Shown: positions 27,799 to 37,900 of the stretch, piece by piece
How the letters are laid out: every line of letters starts with the position of its first letter
Numbering within the stretch: the stretch's first letter is position 1
From: Edaphobacter sp.
Lineage (GTDB): Bacteria; Acidobacteriota; Terriglobia; Terriglobales; Acidobacteriaceae
Length of the DNA stretch: 64,000 nt
Assembly (NCBI GenBank): GCA_025462645.1
Contig: JAOAPB010000101.1
Coordinates: 118,615-182,614 of the forward strand
Direction: 5' to 3'
Made by a program: the position numbers and the translations under genes
The notes under the pieces: model-generated
What the model was told of the DNA's origin: nothing
The model's input: the letters and a program-made list of their open reading frames with translations, nothing else
Databases searched by the model: none

Positions 27799-29223
27799 AT
27801 GACGCGATCTGCCATGGAAATGAAGCCCAACATTGGTTCGGTTTTGTTATGCACGATCTCATTTTTATTCGCGACAGCCCAACTCACTCGAAAGGTTCCT
27901 TCTGAGCAGATTCCTTGTGCTGCCTCTACCACAGATGATCATGCTCCAAGCAACGTCCACTATGTGAGTGTAGAGGGCAAAGATAGCAGTATAGGCAGTC
28001 TGAGTCACCCATGGGCGACAATCCAGCACGCTGATAGTGTCGCAAAACCTGGCGATACTGTGATCGTACTGGACGGCATTTACAGAGGCGATATCTCCCT
28101 AGCATCGAGTGGCTCACCCGGCGAGCCAATCCTTTACAAGGCACAGAACAAATGGAGAGCCAAACTGATTGGTACAGGCTCTGGTGCTGGCTCTGCAGTC
28201 GTGGGGATGAGCGGAGGATACATTATTTTTCAAGGGTTCGATATCACAGGATCGAATGCGAATGGCATCATTCTTGCATCGTATGGATCGATCGCCAATC
28301 ATAATCAGGCTCTTAAAAACTATGTGCACGATTTAGTTGTTCCGTGCAATTCAGATAGCGGTACTGCAATTGAGACTGGTGGGGGCGATAACTATAGTGG
28401 CATTAGTCACAACGACATGCTCGAGAATCTTATCGTAAATATTACCCCGAATGGCGGCTGTGTTGGCGGGCATCCGGCTAGTGGATTATTTGCTGAGACT
28501 CCCAACTCGGTGATTGCAAATAATATTGTCATTAACGCCGGGTATGCCATACAGGGCTGGCACGCCGCCTCTAATCTCCTCATTTACGGAAATACCCTCG
28601 TTAATAATATACGGTCGATCACCGTCGGCGCGGGCGATGCGCCTTACGAACGAACGAACAACTATACCACCGTCCAAGGTAACGTTATTTACAACAGTAC
28701 TGAATTTGCGATTGCGGAGACGGGACGTACCGGATTGCACAATCGATATCTCGATAACTTGATATATGCGGGAAATACACGCGTCAGCTTGAATAATGGA
28801 CTTAGTGCGACCCACAGTATCATCGCGGATCCACAGTTTATAAACAACACTGGAACGGCATCCGGCAACTATCAATTTAAAGCCACTTCACCCGTGCATC
28901 GGGGACGCTTGGCTCGACTGTGGACTCCTGCTGCTCTTGCGGCGGCAATAACCTCTTCTTTAAGTAAAGGAGTCAGCAATGTTGAGGAGGTTGTCCCCGT
29001 CGCAGGTATTCGGGCCAGTACCACCCGCGTCTTTCAAGGGGAGTCGTCCGTATTGACTTGGACGACAAAGAATGCAGTCAGGGCAACGTTGAATGACATG
29101 CCTGTTCCTCTCAATGGATCACTTACTGTGCAACCCGGTGAGAGCAAGATCTACAAAGTAATTGCAACCGGACCTTCAGGAAATGTTGATTGGGGTTCAG
29201 TGTCAATTGCAGTAGTACGTTAA
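27799..29223 (+). CDS. Secreted right-handed beta-helix protein with C-terminal Ig-like domain
   Basis: An exported protein of about 474 residues. A signal segment (PNIGSVLLCTISFLFATA) is followed by a parallel beta-helix region (about 55-360) of the type in pectate-lyase-like and alginate-modifying proteins: HYVSVEGKDSSIGSLSHPW, PGDTVIVLDGIYRGD and many NxI/V turns. The last 70 residues form an Ig-like domain (SSVLTWTTKNAVRATLN) shared with the proteins at 30586 and 34989. It is a paralogue of the gene at 30586, but the segment joining helix and Ig domain (after ATSPVH) is unrelated to the paralogue. The start is uncertain between ATG 27799, 27814 and 27820, none with a good ribosome site. 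It probably binds or cleaves the polymer outside the cell. Confidence 0.8.
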   Translation: MTRSAMEMKPNIGSVLLCTISFLFATAQLTRKVPSEQIPCAASTTDDHAPSNVHYVSVEGKDSSIGSLSHPWATIQHADSVAKPGDTVIVLDGIYRGDISLASSGSPGEPILYKAQNKWRAKLIGTGSGAGSAVVGMSGGYIIFQGFDITGSNANGIILASYGSIANHNQALKNYVHDLVVPCNSDSGTAIETGGGDNYSGISHNDMLENLIVNITPNGGCVGGHPASGLFAETPNSVIANNIVINAGYAIQGWHAASNLLIYGNTLVNNIRSITVGAGDAPYERTNNYTTVQGNVIYNSTEFAIAETGRTGLHNRYLDNLIYAGNTRVSLNNGLSATHSIIADPQFINNTGTASGNYQFKATSPVHRGRLARLWTPAALAAAITSSLSKGVSNVEEVVPVAGIRASTTRVFQGESSVLTWTTKNAVRATLNDMPVPLNGSLTVQPGESKIYKVIATGPSGNVDWGSVSIAVVR

Positions 29224-29389
29224 GTCGCTGGCTGTAATCGTCGATGTAACGAAGTTGTGATGTTACATTACGGAGATTATCATCCTGATTTAATCAACCA
29301 AAATTGGTCGGATAATAGAGTTATCAGATCGTGCTCGGAGAAGATTAGATAAGACTTAATAGAAACTGGGTGCTACAGAGGGACGCTAT

Positions 29390-30491
29390 ATGAATAACAT
29401 GATACTGTCTATAACTCTGAACCTTGGTTTAAGCATTCTTGCAAACCGAGCTTCGACTCCAAGCGGATACACAGTCCTCGATCTTGGCATGTTACTAGCC
29501 AGTGACAAGAGTTTCGGAAACAGCATTAATGGCAAAAAAAAGGTTACAGGCTATTCAAATGTCCATGACGGAAATAATCATGCGTTCCTCTTTGGCAATG
29601 GCAAGATGACAGACCTCGGCACCTTACCTGGCGGCAAGTATAGCTTCGGGCATTCCATTAGCGAAGAGAACAAACACGGCAGCGTTTTTATAACTGAGTA
29701 TGCTGATACTGAGAGCGGTTACAACCATGCGTTCCTTTACGCGGACGGGACAATCCAAGACTTAGGGACTCTTCCCGGGGGGAATTATAGCGGAGGGACA
29801 GGAACGAATCAGAGTGGCCAGGTCGCAGGCACTTCAGAGATTTCCTCTTACCGCAATCAACATGCTTTTCTCTACAGCGATGGAAAGATGTTCGACTTAG
29901 GCACGTTGCCGGGAGGTAGTTTCAGCCAGGGACAGTGCATAAACCGATCAGGGGAGGTGGCAGGTACGTCTGGCTCAACACACGGTTCCACGCGCCTTTC
30001 TTTACCATGATGGCAAGATGGAGGATTTAGGAATACTTCCCGGCGGAACATTCAGCAGCGGAAAAGGTATCAACGAGCACGGAGAAGTTACAGGCGAAGC
30101 GGATGTCGGTGGTGAGGATTCGCACGCCTTCCTTTATAGAAAAGGAAGGATGATTGACTTGGGAGTCTTACCCGGACTCAAATCAAGTGTCGGATTAGCT
30201 ATTAGCCGCAGTAGGCAGATAGTTGGCGTTGCGAGCACTCGCGGCGATTTCAATAGCTACCGAGCTTTCATTTACAACGATGGGAAGATGCAGGACTTGA
30301 ATAGCCTATTGCAAACAAATCCGGGATGGATTCTCAGTGTTGCGTCGGGCATCAATGATAAAGGAGAAATTACCGGGTTCGGTCTCTTTCACGGGAAAGG
30401 CCGTGCCTTTGTATTGTTGCCCGTTCATCCCAGTAACTCTGATGGTGACCGAGACGAATCAGGTGAGGGTATACAAGAACTTCAGCGGTAA
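29390..30491 (+). pseudogene. HAF-repeat protein gene split by a frameshift
   Basis: The first frame (29390-30010) encodes a signal-like N-terminus and HAF repeats of the form HAFLYxxGKMxDLGTLPGG. At about 29987-29994 the repeat register is lost and the frame stops at 30008-30010. The next frame resumes exactly in register (AFLYHDGKMEDLGILPGG, coding from 29994 onward) and continues to 30491, with an intact C-terminus. A one-base deletion or two-base insertion explains this. The intact paralogue is at 38161. HAF-repeat proteins are predicted extracellular proteins of unknown function. GAGGG lies seven bases before the ATG. It could be a real mutation, phase-variable switch or sequencing error; no homopolymer is at the break. 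Confidence 0.8.
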
Positions 30492-30544
30492 GAGTTCCAG
30501 GTTCGTTCAACTTGCTGGTGACTAACTATTTTGGAAGATGCAAA

Positions 30545-30577
30545 GGGCGGCGACGCGCTTTCACTGCGTTACCGCCC
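30545..30577. terminator. Bidirectional terminator hairpin between convergent genes
   Basis: GGGCGG (30545-30550) pairs with CCGCCC (30572-30577), with an inner ACGC/GCGT pairing. It lies exactly between the HAF pseudogene (plus) and the beta-helix gene (minus), and AAATCCCTTT follows. The T-run is weak, so efficiency is uncertain. Confidence 0.55.
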
Positions 30578-30585
30578 AAATCCCT

Positions 30586-32028
30586 TTACTGGACCGTTAC
30601 GGGAACTGATCCCCAGTCAGTTCCACCCTTCGAATCAGTTGCAGTGATCCGATAAGTAGTTGTTGAGGTTGGTTGTACCACGAGGGATCCATTTAATGCG
30701 ACAGTTTGTCCGTTCAAATTGGCACTTACCGCATTTTTTGTCGTCCAAGTCAATACGGAGGATTGTCCTGTCGCGATCGACGTAGCGCTAGCACTGATAC
30801 CGGCCGCGACAGGTCCAGAAGGAGTGGTAGAAGGAGAGGTGCCAGCAGAACCGGAGGCGATACAGGCTCCTATATCTGTTGCTCCCGATTGTGGGCGAGG
30901 ATTCCCGAGAAAATCGGTTGCTATTCCGGCCAATGCAAGTCCAGTCCCGTGAGCAGGAGAGGATGCCTGCAGACTGTAGTCACCAAAAGCTGTTCCCGTG
31001 TTGTTCACAAATTGGGGATCGGCATTGACTGTCCCAGTGGCCTGCAGACCGTTGCTCAGTTGAATTGATGTGTTACCTCCATAGACAAGATTGTCTTTGT
31101 AGATGTTGTTTGTGCCTGTACCACCGGTTTCTATGATTGCAGGGCCGCTTCCATTGACGATGATGTTGTTCTGTACCACACTGTTGTTGTCGATAACTCC
31201 ACCCGGTGCATCGCCCGCTCCCAAACTCAGTCCACGTCCCGAGTTCAGTACGACATTGCCGAAGAAGATCGTGTTTGTAGCTGCATGCCAGGCTTCGATC
31301 GCATCTCCGCAGTTGATGACAATATTATTCGCAACAACCCCGTAAGGAAGCATCATGGCAACCCCTGAGGCCTGGTGACCGCCAGGGCAGCCGCCTGCCG
31401 CAACGAGATTCACGATCAGATTGCCGAGGACAGATTCATGGCCCACGCCGGCATAGTTATTACCGCCACTCCCGGCGGTAACTCCTGCACCAGAGTTGCC
31501 GTTACAGGGTGTCACCATATCGTGAATGTAGTTGTCTACAACCTGGTTGTAAGATGCGGCCGTCCCATTTGTCGTCAAATTAATTCCGTTTGCATCGGAA
31601 CCGGTAATGTCGAAGTCTTGGATGATCGTGTATCCGCCTGCCAGACCAATCGCCGTGGTTCCATCCCCACTGCCGTGGCCCACTAGCTTGGCCTGCCATT
31701 TGTGTTGAGCGACATAGGTGACTGGATGTCCGGAAGTTCCGCCATTTGCAATCCGCCAGTCACCGGTTCCGTCCCTGCTGCCAAGATCGTACGTTCCGTC
31801 CTCGACAATCACTGTGTCACCAGGCTGCGCCACAGTGCTGGAATGCTGAGGTGTCGCCCATGGTGAGTTAATGGATCCATTATTGCTATCACTTCCGTTT
31901 GTAGCTACGTAATAAGTAGTCTGAGCTTCCGCGTGAACCATAGCTAATGGCGAAAATGCACAGAGTAATGCGGCGCCAGTAATAAAAGTTCTGTGGGTAC
32001 GGGGAAATAATTGTAGCTTTAAAGGCAT
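30586..32028 (-). CDS. Secreted right-handed beta-helix protein with C-terminal Ig-like domain (paralogue)
   Basis: A 480-residue exported protein. The signal peptide (about 1-35, LLCAFSPLAMVHAEAQ) is followed by a parallel beta-helix domain (about 37-385), with the same opening as its paralogue at 27799 (YYVATNGSDSNNGSINSPW, PGDTVIVEDGTYDLG). It keeps the usual helix end NPRPQSGATDIGACIA, which the paralogue has lost. A serine/threonine/proline linker leads to an Ig-like domain (SSVLTWTTKNAVSANLNG), nearly identical in pattern to the repeats of the protein at 34989. Surface polymer binding or lyase action is plausible; no catalytic residues can be assigned. It is encoded opposite to all surrounding secreted-protein genes. 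Confidence 0.85.
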   Translation of the reverse strand: MPLKLQLFPRTHRTFITGAALLCAFSPLAMVHAEAQTTYYVATNGSDSNNGSINSPWATPQHSSTVAQPGDTVIVEDGTYDLGSRDGTGDWRIANGGTSGHPVTYVAQHKWQAKLVGHGSGDGTTAIGLAGGYTIIQDFDITGSDANGINLTTNGTAASYNQVVDNYIHDMVTPCNGNSGAGVTAGSGGNNYAGVGHESVLGNLIVNLVAAGGCPGGHQASGVAMMLPYGVVANNIVINCGDAIEAWHAATNTIFFGNVVLNSGRGLSLGAGDAPGGVIDNNSVVQNNIIVNGSGPAIIETGGTGTNNIYKDNLVYGGNTSIQLSNGLQATGTVNADPQFVNNTGTAFGDYSLQASSPAHGTGLALAGIATDFLGNPRPQSGATDIGACIASGSAGTSPSTTPSGPVAAGISASATSIATGQSSVLTWTTKNAVSANLNGQTVALNGSLVVQPTSTTTYRITATDSKGGTDWGSVPVTVQ

Positions 32029-32844
32029 GAGTCTCCTGTGCCTGCGCGAAGCAGGTCATTGTCGGCAAATAGTGCCGGGGTTTCACAAAGGCGCAGCTAA
32101 AGAGAATCCTCTATGAATAGAGAACCTCGCCAGCCTGAGTACTGCTGGACGCCAATTGGTTTGTGGGTTAGTTCAAGGGTTGAGCAGGCAAACTTCGTCC
32201 GCAACGATACAGGGTCTGACACGATATTTGGGAGATCGTGTCAGAGTGAATATGAGCCTCCACAGAAAACATAGATAGCCAGCATCCATGAGAGTACTCA
32301 CTAATTTTTAGAAGCTGAACTGCAGGCAACTCTCTAGATGTGGCCTGCATGAAGTCAAGCTCTCGAGACATGGCTGTCCGAGCGCGAGGTAAGCAATTGT
32401 CCAAAATTTCACCTGTTCCTCGTTGGATTCTTGTTGCGTTGGCAGAGGCAGGACTTCAGGGGGAGGGAAATAAAGCGAAACACGACAGGCTATTCGAGCG
32501 CTATAGCATTCAATTAGCTTGGGGCGACCACTCGACAGATTCAAGCAAGCTCGGGAACATCAACTTGGAAGTAGTCTCGCTAATCCGAATATAGCGGCAT
32601 TAGCGGGAACATGCAATATTCTGCGACATTAAATATCGCTGATTGCCTAATAGCTGTTATCGGTAAAACCAGTCGCCATTCGCGTAAGGTTCATAAGACA
32701 TTCAAAGAAAATAACTTGCTATCTCTCTCAACTAGAGCGATCGAGTAGAGGTTCAAAATATTATTTTTTGGCGAATGATGAAGAATCTCTTGTCCAAAAG
32801 CTGCGCTCCTGCAAAGAGGATTTGTAGGGCTCTATGAGGTATGA
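32029..32844. other. 816-base region without supported gene
   Basis: Two short overlapping frames (32168-32404 minus, 32340-32594 plus) have no family resemblance or ribosome site. The stretch lies between divergently transcribed genes (beta-helix, minus; heparinase-like, plus) and should contain both promoters. I see no repeat or hairpin of note. Confidence 0.35.
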
Positions 32845-34761
32845 ATGAAAAGCGATATGGATACTGCGCTAAGTAGTAAGGAATGCCTATTTTCTGTAGC
32901 GCCAACAGGATTCGCAGTAAAAGGCCTTCCAGAGTTTTCTACAGAGATGCCTTCCCCCTCTGCCGGTAGATACTGGCGTACTTTGAAGCACTTGCGAGCC
33001 TCACAAATCTATTATCTGTTGCGTCATCGCGTGCTTATTCAAAAAGACATACTACGATGGCCAGAGGCAACAGTGGCGATTCGTCATTGGGATGGTTTGC
33101 CACGCATACAAGAGTGGCAGCCCGAGCTAGCTCGTCAAATCATTGAAGCTGGGCATGTTCAGTTTCTCAGGACGCCTTTGCTAGACGGGGAGACCACGTC
33201 TTGGATAGCTCAAGAGATCTCTCGACGGCAGATCTATCATGCCAACTACTGCGATTTCCTGAATGTAGACCTCAGCTCGCCCGGCGACTCAGAGTTGCTG
33301 CAAAGGGCGACCAAAATTGCGCTGAGCTGGTGCGACCAGAACCCTTCCGGTAAAGAGATGGGATGGCATCCATTTTTTGTTTCACTTCGCGTTGTCAATT
33401 GGCTAAAGTATCTTGTTCGAAATGCGTCTCGCGCTGAGGAGTTGGGAGATGCCGAAGGGGTCCAGCGGATTCTTGAAAGCCTTAGGATTCAGGTACTCTC
33501 CCTGGAGAGTCGCCTGGAGAGGGAACTCCTCGCCAATCACCTCTTGAAGAACGCAAAAGCGCTGGTCTTTGCCGGGGCTTTGCTCGACGCTCCGGAGAGC
33601 GGTCGCTGGCGTGCTCTTGGCCAACGACTTCTTCTCGAGCAGATGGTTCAGCAGATATTACCGGACGGGGGGCATATCGAGCGATCGCCAATGTATCACG
33701 CGTGGGTTCTGGACCATTTACTGGACATTCAGAATCTCTTTAGGTCTTGTCCTGCCGAACTCCCGGGTTGCGCGGAAGAGCTGTCGAATTCTATTGACCA
33801 CATGGCTGACTATCTGAGTCATATCATTCACCCAGATGGCGAGATCCCATTGCTTAACGATTCGCAGTTTGGAGTTACACGCCCGACCTCAATGATTCTC
33901 AAGGACGCCGGATTATCCGGAAGGTATGATCTCGGGAGCGGTACCAGTGTGCAGGTTTTTCCCGATAGCGGTTACGCCTCCATCCGCGACTTCGACTCAG
34001 AGAGCTTTCTTATCTTTGATTGTGGCCAACTCGGTCCTGACTATCAGCCGGGCCACGGTCATGCGGATGTTCTCAGCTTCGAGTTGACACTAGGCCGGCA
34101 GAGGGTAATCGTTGATACCGGCGTCAGTTCATACGAACCCAGCTCTGAGCGTCACTACGAGCGATCCACGGCTGCGCACAATACGATTCGTATCGACGGT
34201 ATCGAACAGGCGGAGATCTGGGGTAGTTTCAGGGTTGGTCGACGTCCCTCAGTCAGCCCGATACGAAGCCGAAAGTTCGCAGGCTCACAATTCGTGCAGG
34301 GTGCTCACTACGGCTACAAGCATTTGGGAGTAGTCCACTCTCGTGCCATTGTTCATCTAGCGACGAACGCGTGGGTCATCGTAGACCAGATCAGTGGAAG
34401 AGGTCGCCACAAAGTGGAATCATTTCTCCACTTCCACCCAGACGTCGATGTCAGGCCAATCATTGAGCCCAACGTAGCGCACACAGATGTCGTGGTACCT
34501 CGTTGGTCTATCGATGTTAAAGGGAAACTTTACACTTTGATGACGATGGGTGCGGTCACTGCACGCCACGTCGATGCCTGGTACTCTCCCGGTTTCGCAA
34601 TCCGTCTGCCCCAATCGGTAATCCACTGGCTTTGGGAGGGAGAACTTCCGGCTACGATGCTCTATGCCATCGTTCCTGCTTGGGCTCCACCTGTTTCTAT
34701 CGGCCGCGCTGCCTATGCCGCTGGTGGGATAGAAATCGACGGCCTTTTTATCCCTCTCTAA
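32845..34761 (+). CDS. Heparinase II/III-family polysaccharide lyase
   Basis: A 638-residue protein. The N-terminal half (about 90-390) is the alpha/alpha toroid of the alginate-lyase/heparinase class (GYASI-type strands and MGWHPFFVSLRVVNWLKYL). The C-terminal half (about 395-630) is the heparinase II/III beta-sandwich, with the hallmark GHGHADVLSFELTL segment and the following VDTGVSSYEPSSERHYER and STAAHNTIRIDG. Such enzymes cleave uronic-acid-containing polymers by beta elimination, which suits an EPS predicted to contain a uronic acid. No N-terminal signal peptide is evident, which is usual for this subgroup in EPS clusters. The ATG has GAGG five bases upstream. Confidence 0.88.
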   Translation: MKSDMDTALSSKECLFSVAPTGFAVKGLPEFSTEMPSPSAGRYWRTLKHLRASQIYYLLRHRVLIQKDILRWPEATVAIRHWDGLPRIQEWQPELARQIIEAGHVQFLRTPLLDGETTSWIAQEISRRQIYHANYCDFLNVDLSSPGDSELLQRATKIALSWCDQNPSGKEMGWHPFFVSLRVVNWLKYLVRNASRAEELGDAEGVQRILESLRIQVLSLESRLERELLANHLLKNAKALVFAGALLDAPESGRWRALGQRLLLEQMVQQILPDGGHIERSPMYHAWVLDHLLDIQNLFRSCPAELPGCAEELSNSIDHMADYLSHIIHPDGEIPLLNDSQFGVTRPTSMILKDAGLSGRYDLGSGTSVQVFPDSGYASIRDFDSESFLIFDCGQLGPDYQPGHGHADVLSFELTLGRQRVIVDTGVSSYEPSSERHYERSTAAHNTIRIDGIEQAEIWGSFRVGRRPSVSPIRSRKFAGSQFVQGAHYGYKHLGVVHSRAIVHLATNAWVIVDQISGRGRHKVESFLHFHPDVDVRPIIEPNVAHTDVVVPRWSIDVKGKLYTLMTMGAVTARHVDAWYSPGFAIRLPQSVIHWLWEGELPATMLYAIVPAWAPPVSIGRAAYAAGGIEIDGLFIPL

Positions 34762-34988
34762 TTAGGAGAAGCTACCTGCGCGTAAGGTTCTGCAAGGATT
34801 GACCTCTCCATCGTAATCCGCATAATCGGAAAAGAACGAAGTCATTCGTCAGTAGTTTCGCAAAAGTTACATAGCCCACCACTCAACCTATCCAACAGAC
34901 TAAGGCGGTTTGAGCCGATCTATGCCTAAGTCTGAATAGGTTATCGATGAACGGTGAATTGAGATCGCACCTAAATGGAGTCATTGAA
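34762..34988 (+). promoter_or_regulatory. Intergenic region ahead of the copper-oxidase gene
   Basis: About 230 bases lie between the heparinase-like stop and the chosen start of the next gene. The last part carries the GGAG ribosome site (34978-34981) eight bases before ATG 34989. I see no clear terminator hairpin. Confidence 0.3.
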
Positions 34989-37900
34989 ATGCCTGTCCAA
35001 TATCTCTTTCTGTCACATGGCAACCTGTCCCGGCGCAAAGACGTCTGTGAGCCTAAATATCCCTCTAATAGCCCAACGAACCTTCGATTGAAGCTGTTCG
35101 CCTGTCTTCTCTTTGCTCTGTTGGAGGTGCCCTTCGCCCAGGCCCAGACTGTGGCCGCTGGGATCAGTGCCAATCCTCTGAGCATTGCGGCAGGAGGTAG
35201 CTCCACATTAACGTGGACTACTAAGAATGCAGTCAGTGCCGACCTCAACGGAACGACAGTCCCGCTCAATGGTTCGCAGACAGTGTCGCCGACCACGACA
35301 ACAACGTATCGGATTACCGGGCACGGTTCAACCGGTGCGACGGACTGGGGCCAGGTTACTGTTACAGTCACCAGTTCTGCTCCTACCGCTGCGATCAATG
35401 CCAACCCTGCGTCCATTGCGTCGGGCGGCAGTTCCACGCTCACGTGGACATCTACCAATGCAACCAGCGCCACGCTGAACGGTGCGCCGGTTCCGGTTAA
35501 TGGTTCGCAAGTAGTATCGCCAACTGCTACCACCTCTTATACCTTCATCGCGAAAAACTCCGCTGGCGCAACCACCTCCGCTCAGGCCACTGTCACCGTT
35601 GGTACCGGAAGTGCTCCCACCGCTGCGATCAATGCCAACCCTGCGTCCATCGCGTCAGGCGGCAGTTCTACGCTAACGTGGACATCTACCAATGCAACCA
35701 GCGCCACGCTGAATGGCGCGACGGTTCCGGTTAATGGTTCGCAGGTAGTATCGCCAACTGCTACTACCTCTTATACCTTCATCGCGAAAAATTCCGCTGG
35801 TACAACAGCATCGGCTCAAACAACAGTGACTGTGGGCACAGGTGGTCCACCGAGCGCTGGCATCAGCGAAAATCCTACCGCCATCGCCGCCGGTGGCAGC
35901 TCTACGCTAACGTGGTCCACGCAAAACGCAACATCCGCGGATCTTAATGGGGCTACGGTCGCTCTGAATGGGACACAGGTCGTCTCACCTCCGACAACGA
36001 CGACGTACCGTATCACCGCCCATGGTTCAACTGGGGCTACCGACTGGGGTCAAGTCACGCTTACAGTAACCACCGGCACGATAACAGCGAATCCGACGAC
36101 GATATCAAGTGGTGGTAGTTCGACTCTGACTTGGACATCGACCAATGCAGCCAGTGCGACACTCAACGGAGCCGCAGTAGCCCTGAATGGATCTCAGGTT
36201 GTGTCGCCTTCCTCGACAACTACTTACACACTCATCGTTAAGAACGCGGCAGGGGCGACTACATCGGCCCAGGCTGTCGTGACCGTAGGTTCGAGCGGCG
36301 CGCCCACTGCCACTATCAGTGCCAACCCCACCACGATTGTCTCCGGTGGCAGTTCAAGCCTTACCTGGTCTTCGACGAATGCGGTAAGTGCCAAGTTGAA
36401 TGGAGTTGCTGTTCCTGTCAGCGGATCCCAGACGGTATCTCCAACCTCAACGACAACCTACAATTTTATTGCTACCAGTTCCTCCAATGCGACAGCAACA
36501 GCTTCCGCCGTTGTGACCGTCGGCACAAACGGTCCACCGACTGCAGGGATTTTAGCGAATCCAACGTCGATCACAGCGGGTAACAGTTCCACTCTCACAT
36601 GGACGTCTACGAATGCTGTCAGTGCCGATTTGAACGGTACCGCGGTCCCACTCAACGGCTCACAGTCGGTCTCACCATCAACTACTACCAACTATCGCTT
36701 CACGGCGGTTAGCGCCTCAGGCCAGACAGATTGGGGACAGATCTCTGTTCAGGTTACAGGGGCAGGCGCAACAACTGGTATGTGGGCACCGCTTCAGACA
36801 TGGCCATTCATGGCGGCACATGCTCACCTTCTACCTAATGGAAAGGTGCTCTTCTGGCCGTCGTTTGCCCAGGGTAACAATCCCACCTTATGGGATCCGG
36901 TAGCCAATTCTTTCAGCTCCGTTCCCAAGGCCTTCTACAACATCTTCTGTTCAGGACATTCGTTCCTCCAGGACGGAAGACTATTTGTTACAGGTGGTCA
37001 TGCCGGAAATAACAGTGACGGACTCATCTATACATCGATCTACGATCCGGCACAAAATGCTTGGACACAGATGAGCAACATGAACGACGCTCGTTGGTAC
37101 CCCACTAACACTACCCTGCCGAATGGCGATGTCTTAGTTGTTTCGGGTTACACCACGACGGGGACCTATAACACTCTGCCGCAGGTGTGGCACCCTGCGA
37201 CGAATACTTGGACGAACTTGACCAGCGCTCAGCTCTCTCAGCCGCTCTATCCAATGATGTTTTTAGCGCCTAATGGCCAGGTCTTTAACGCTGGTCCCAA
37301 CCAGATGACGCGCTACCTCAATACGACGGGTACCGGTGCATGGACAGCCGTCGGCAACCTCAACTACAGCGGCACCCGCGACTATGGCTCCGCAGTATTT
37401 TTCGATGGGAAGATACTTGTCGCAGGAGGAGACGGCAGCACCACCGGTCCAGCCACGAACACCGCAGAGATCATCGATCTCAATGCATCGAATCCGTCTT
37501 GGAGCTTCACCTCATCCATGGCGATCGCTCGCCGTCAACATAATCTAACGCTTCTTCCGGACGGCAAGGTCCTTGTCAGCGGTGGAAGTGGAGGTTTCGG
37601 CTTCGACAACGCCAACTCCCCTGTGTACGCGGCCGAGATGTGGGATCCCTCCACCGGCAAATGGACCACCATGGACAGCGTCACGGCCTACAGAGGCTAT
37701 CACTCAACCGCACTGCTTCTACCCGACGGACGAGTCCTCTCAGCAGGCGGGGAACAGACGGGAGCGAGCGCCGAGATCTATTCCCCTCCGTATTTATTCA
37801 AAGGAGCAAGACCTACCATCACCTCGGCACCGTCCAGTGTGAAGTACGGGCAGACCTTCTCGGTGCCCACACCCGATGCCGCAAGCATTACCCAGGTGAC

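Noticed and set aside
32168..32594. Two short frames between the beta-helix and heparinase genes
   Set aside because: They overlap on opposite strands, lack ribosome sites and match nothing I know.
35149..36761. CRISPR-like array
   Set aside because: Regular repeats are here, but they are coding Ig-like domains with about 234-base periods, not 30-base repeats with spacers.
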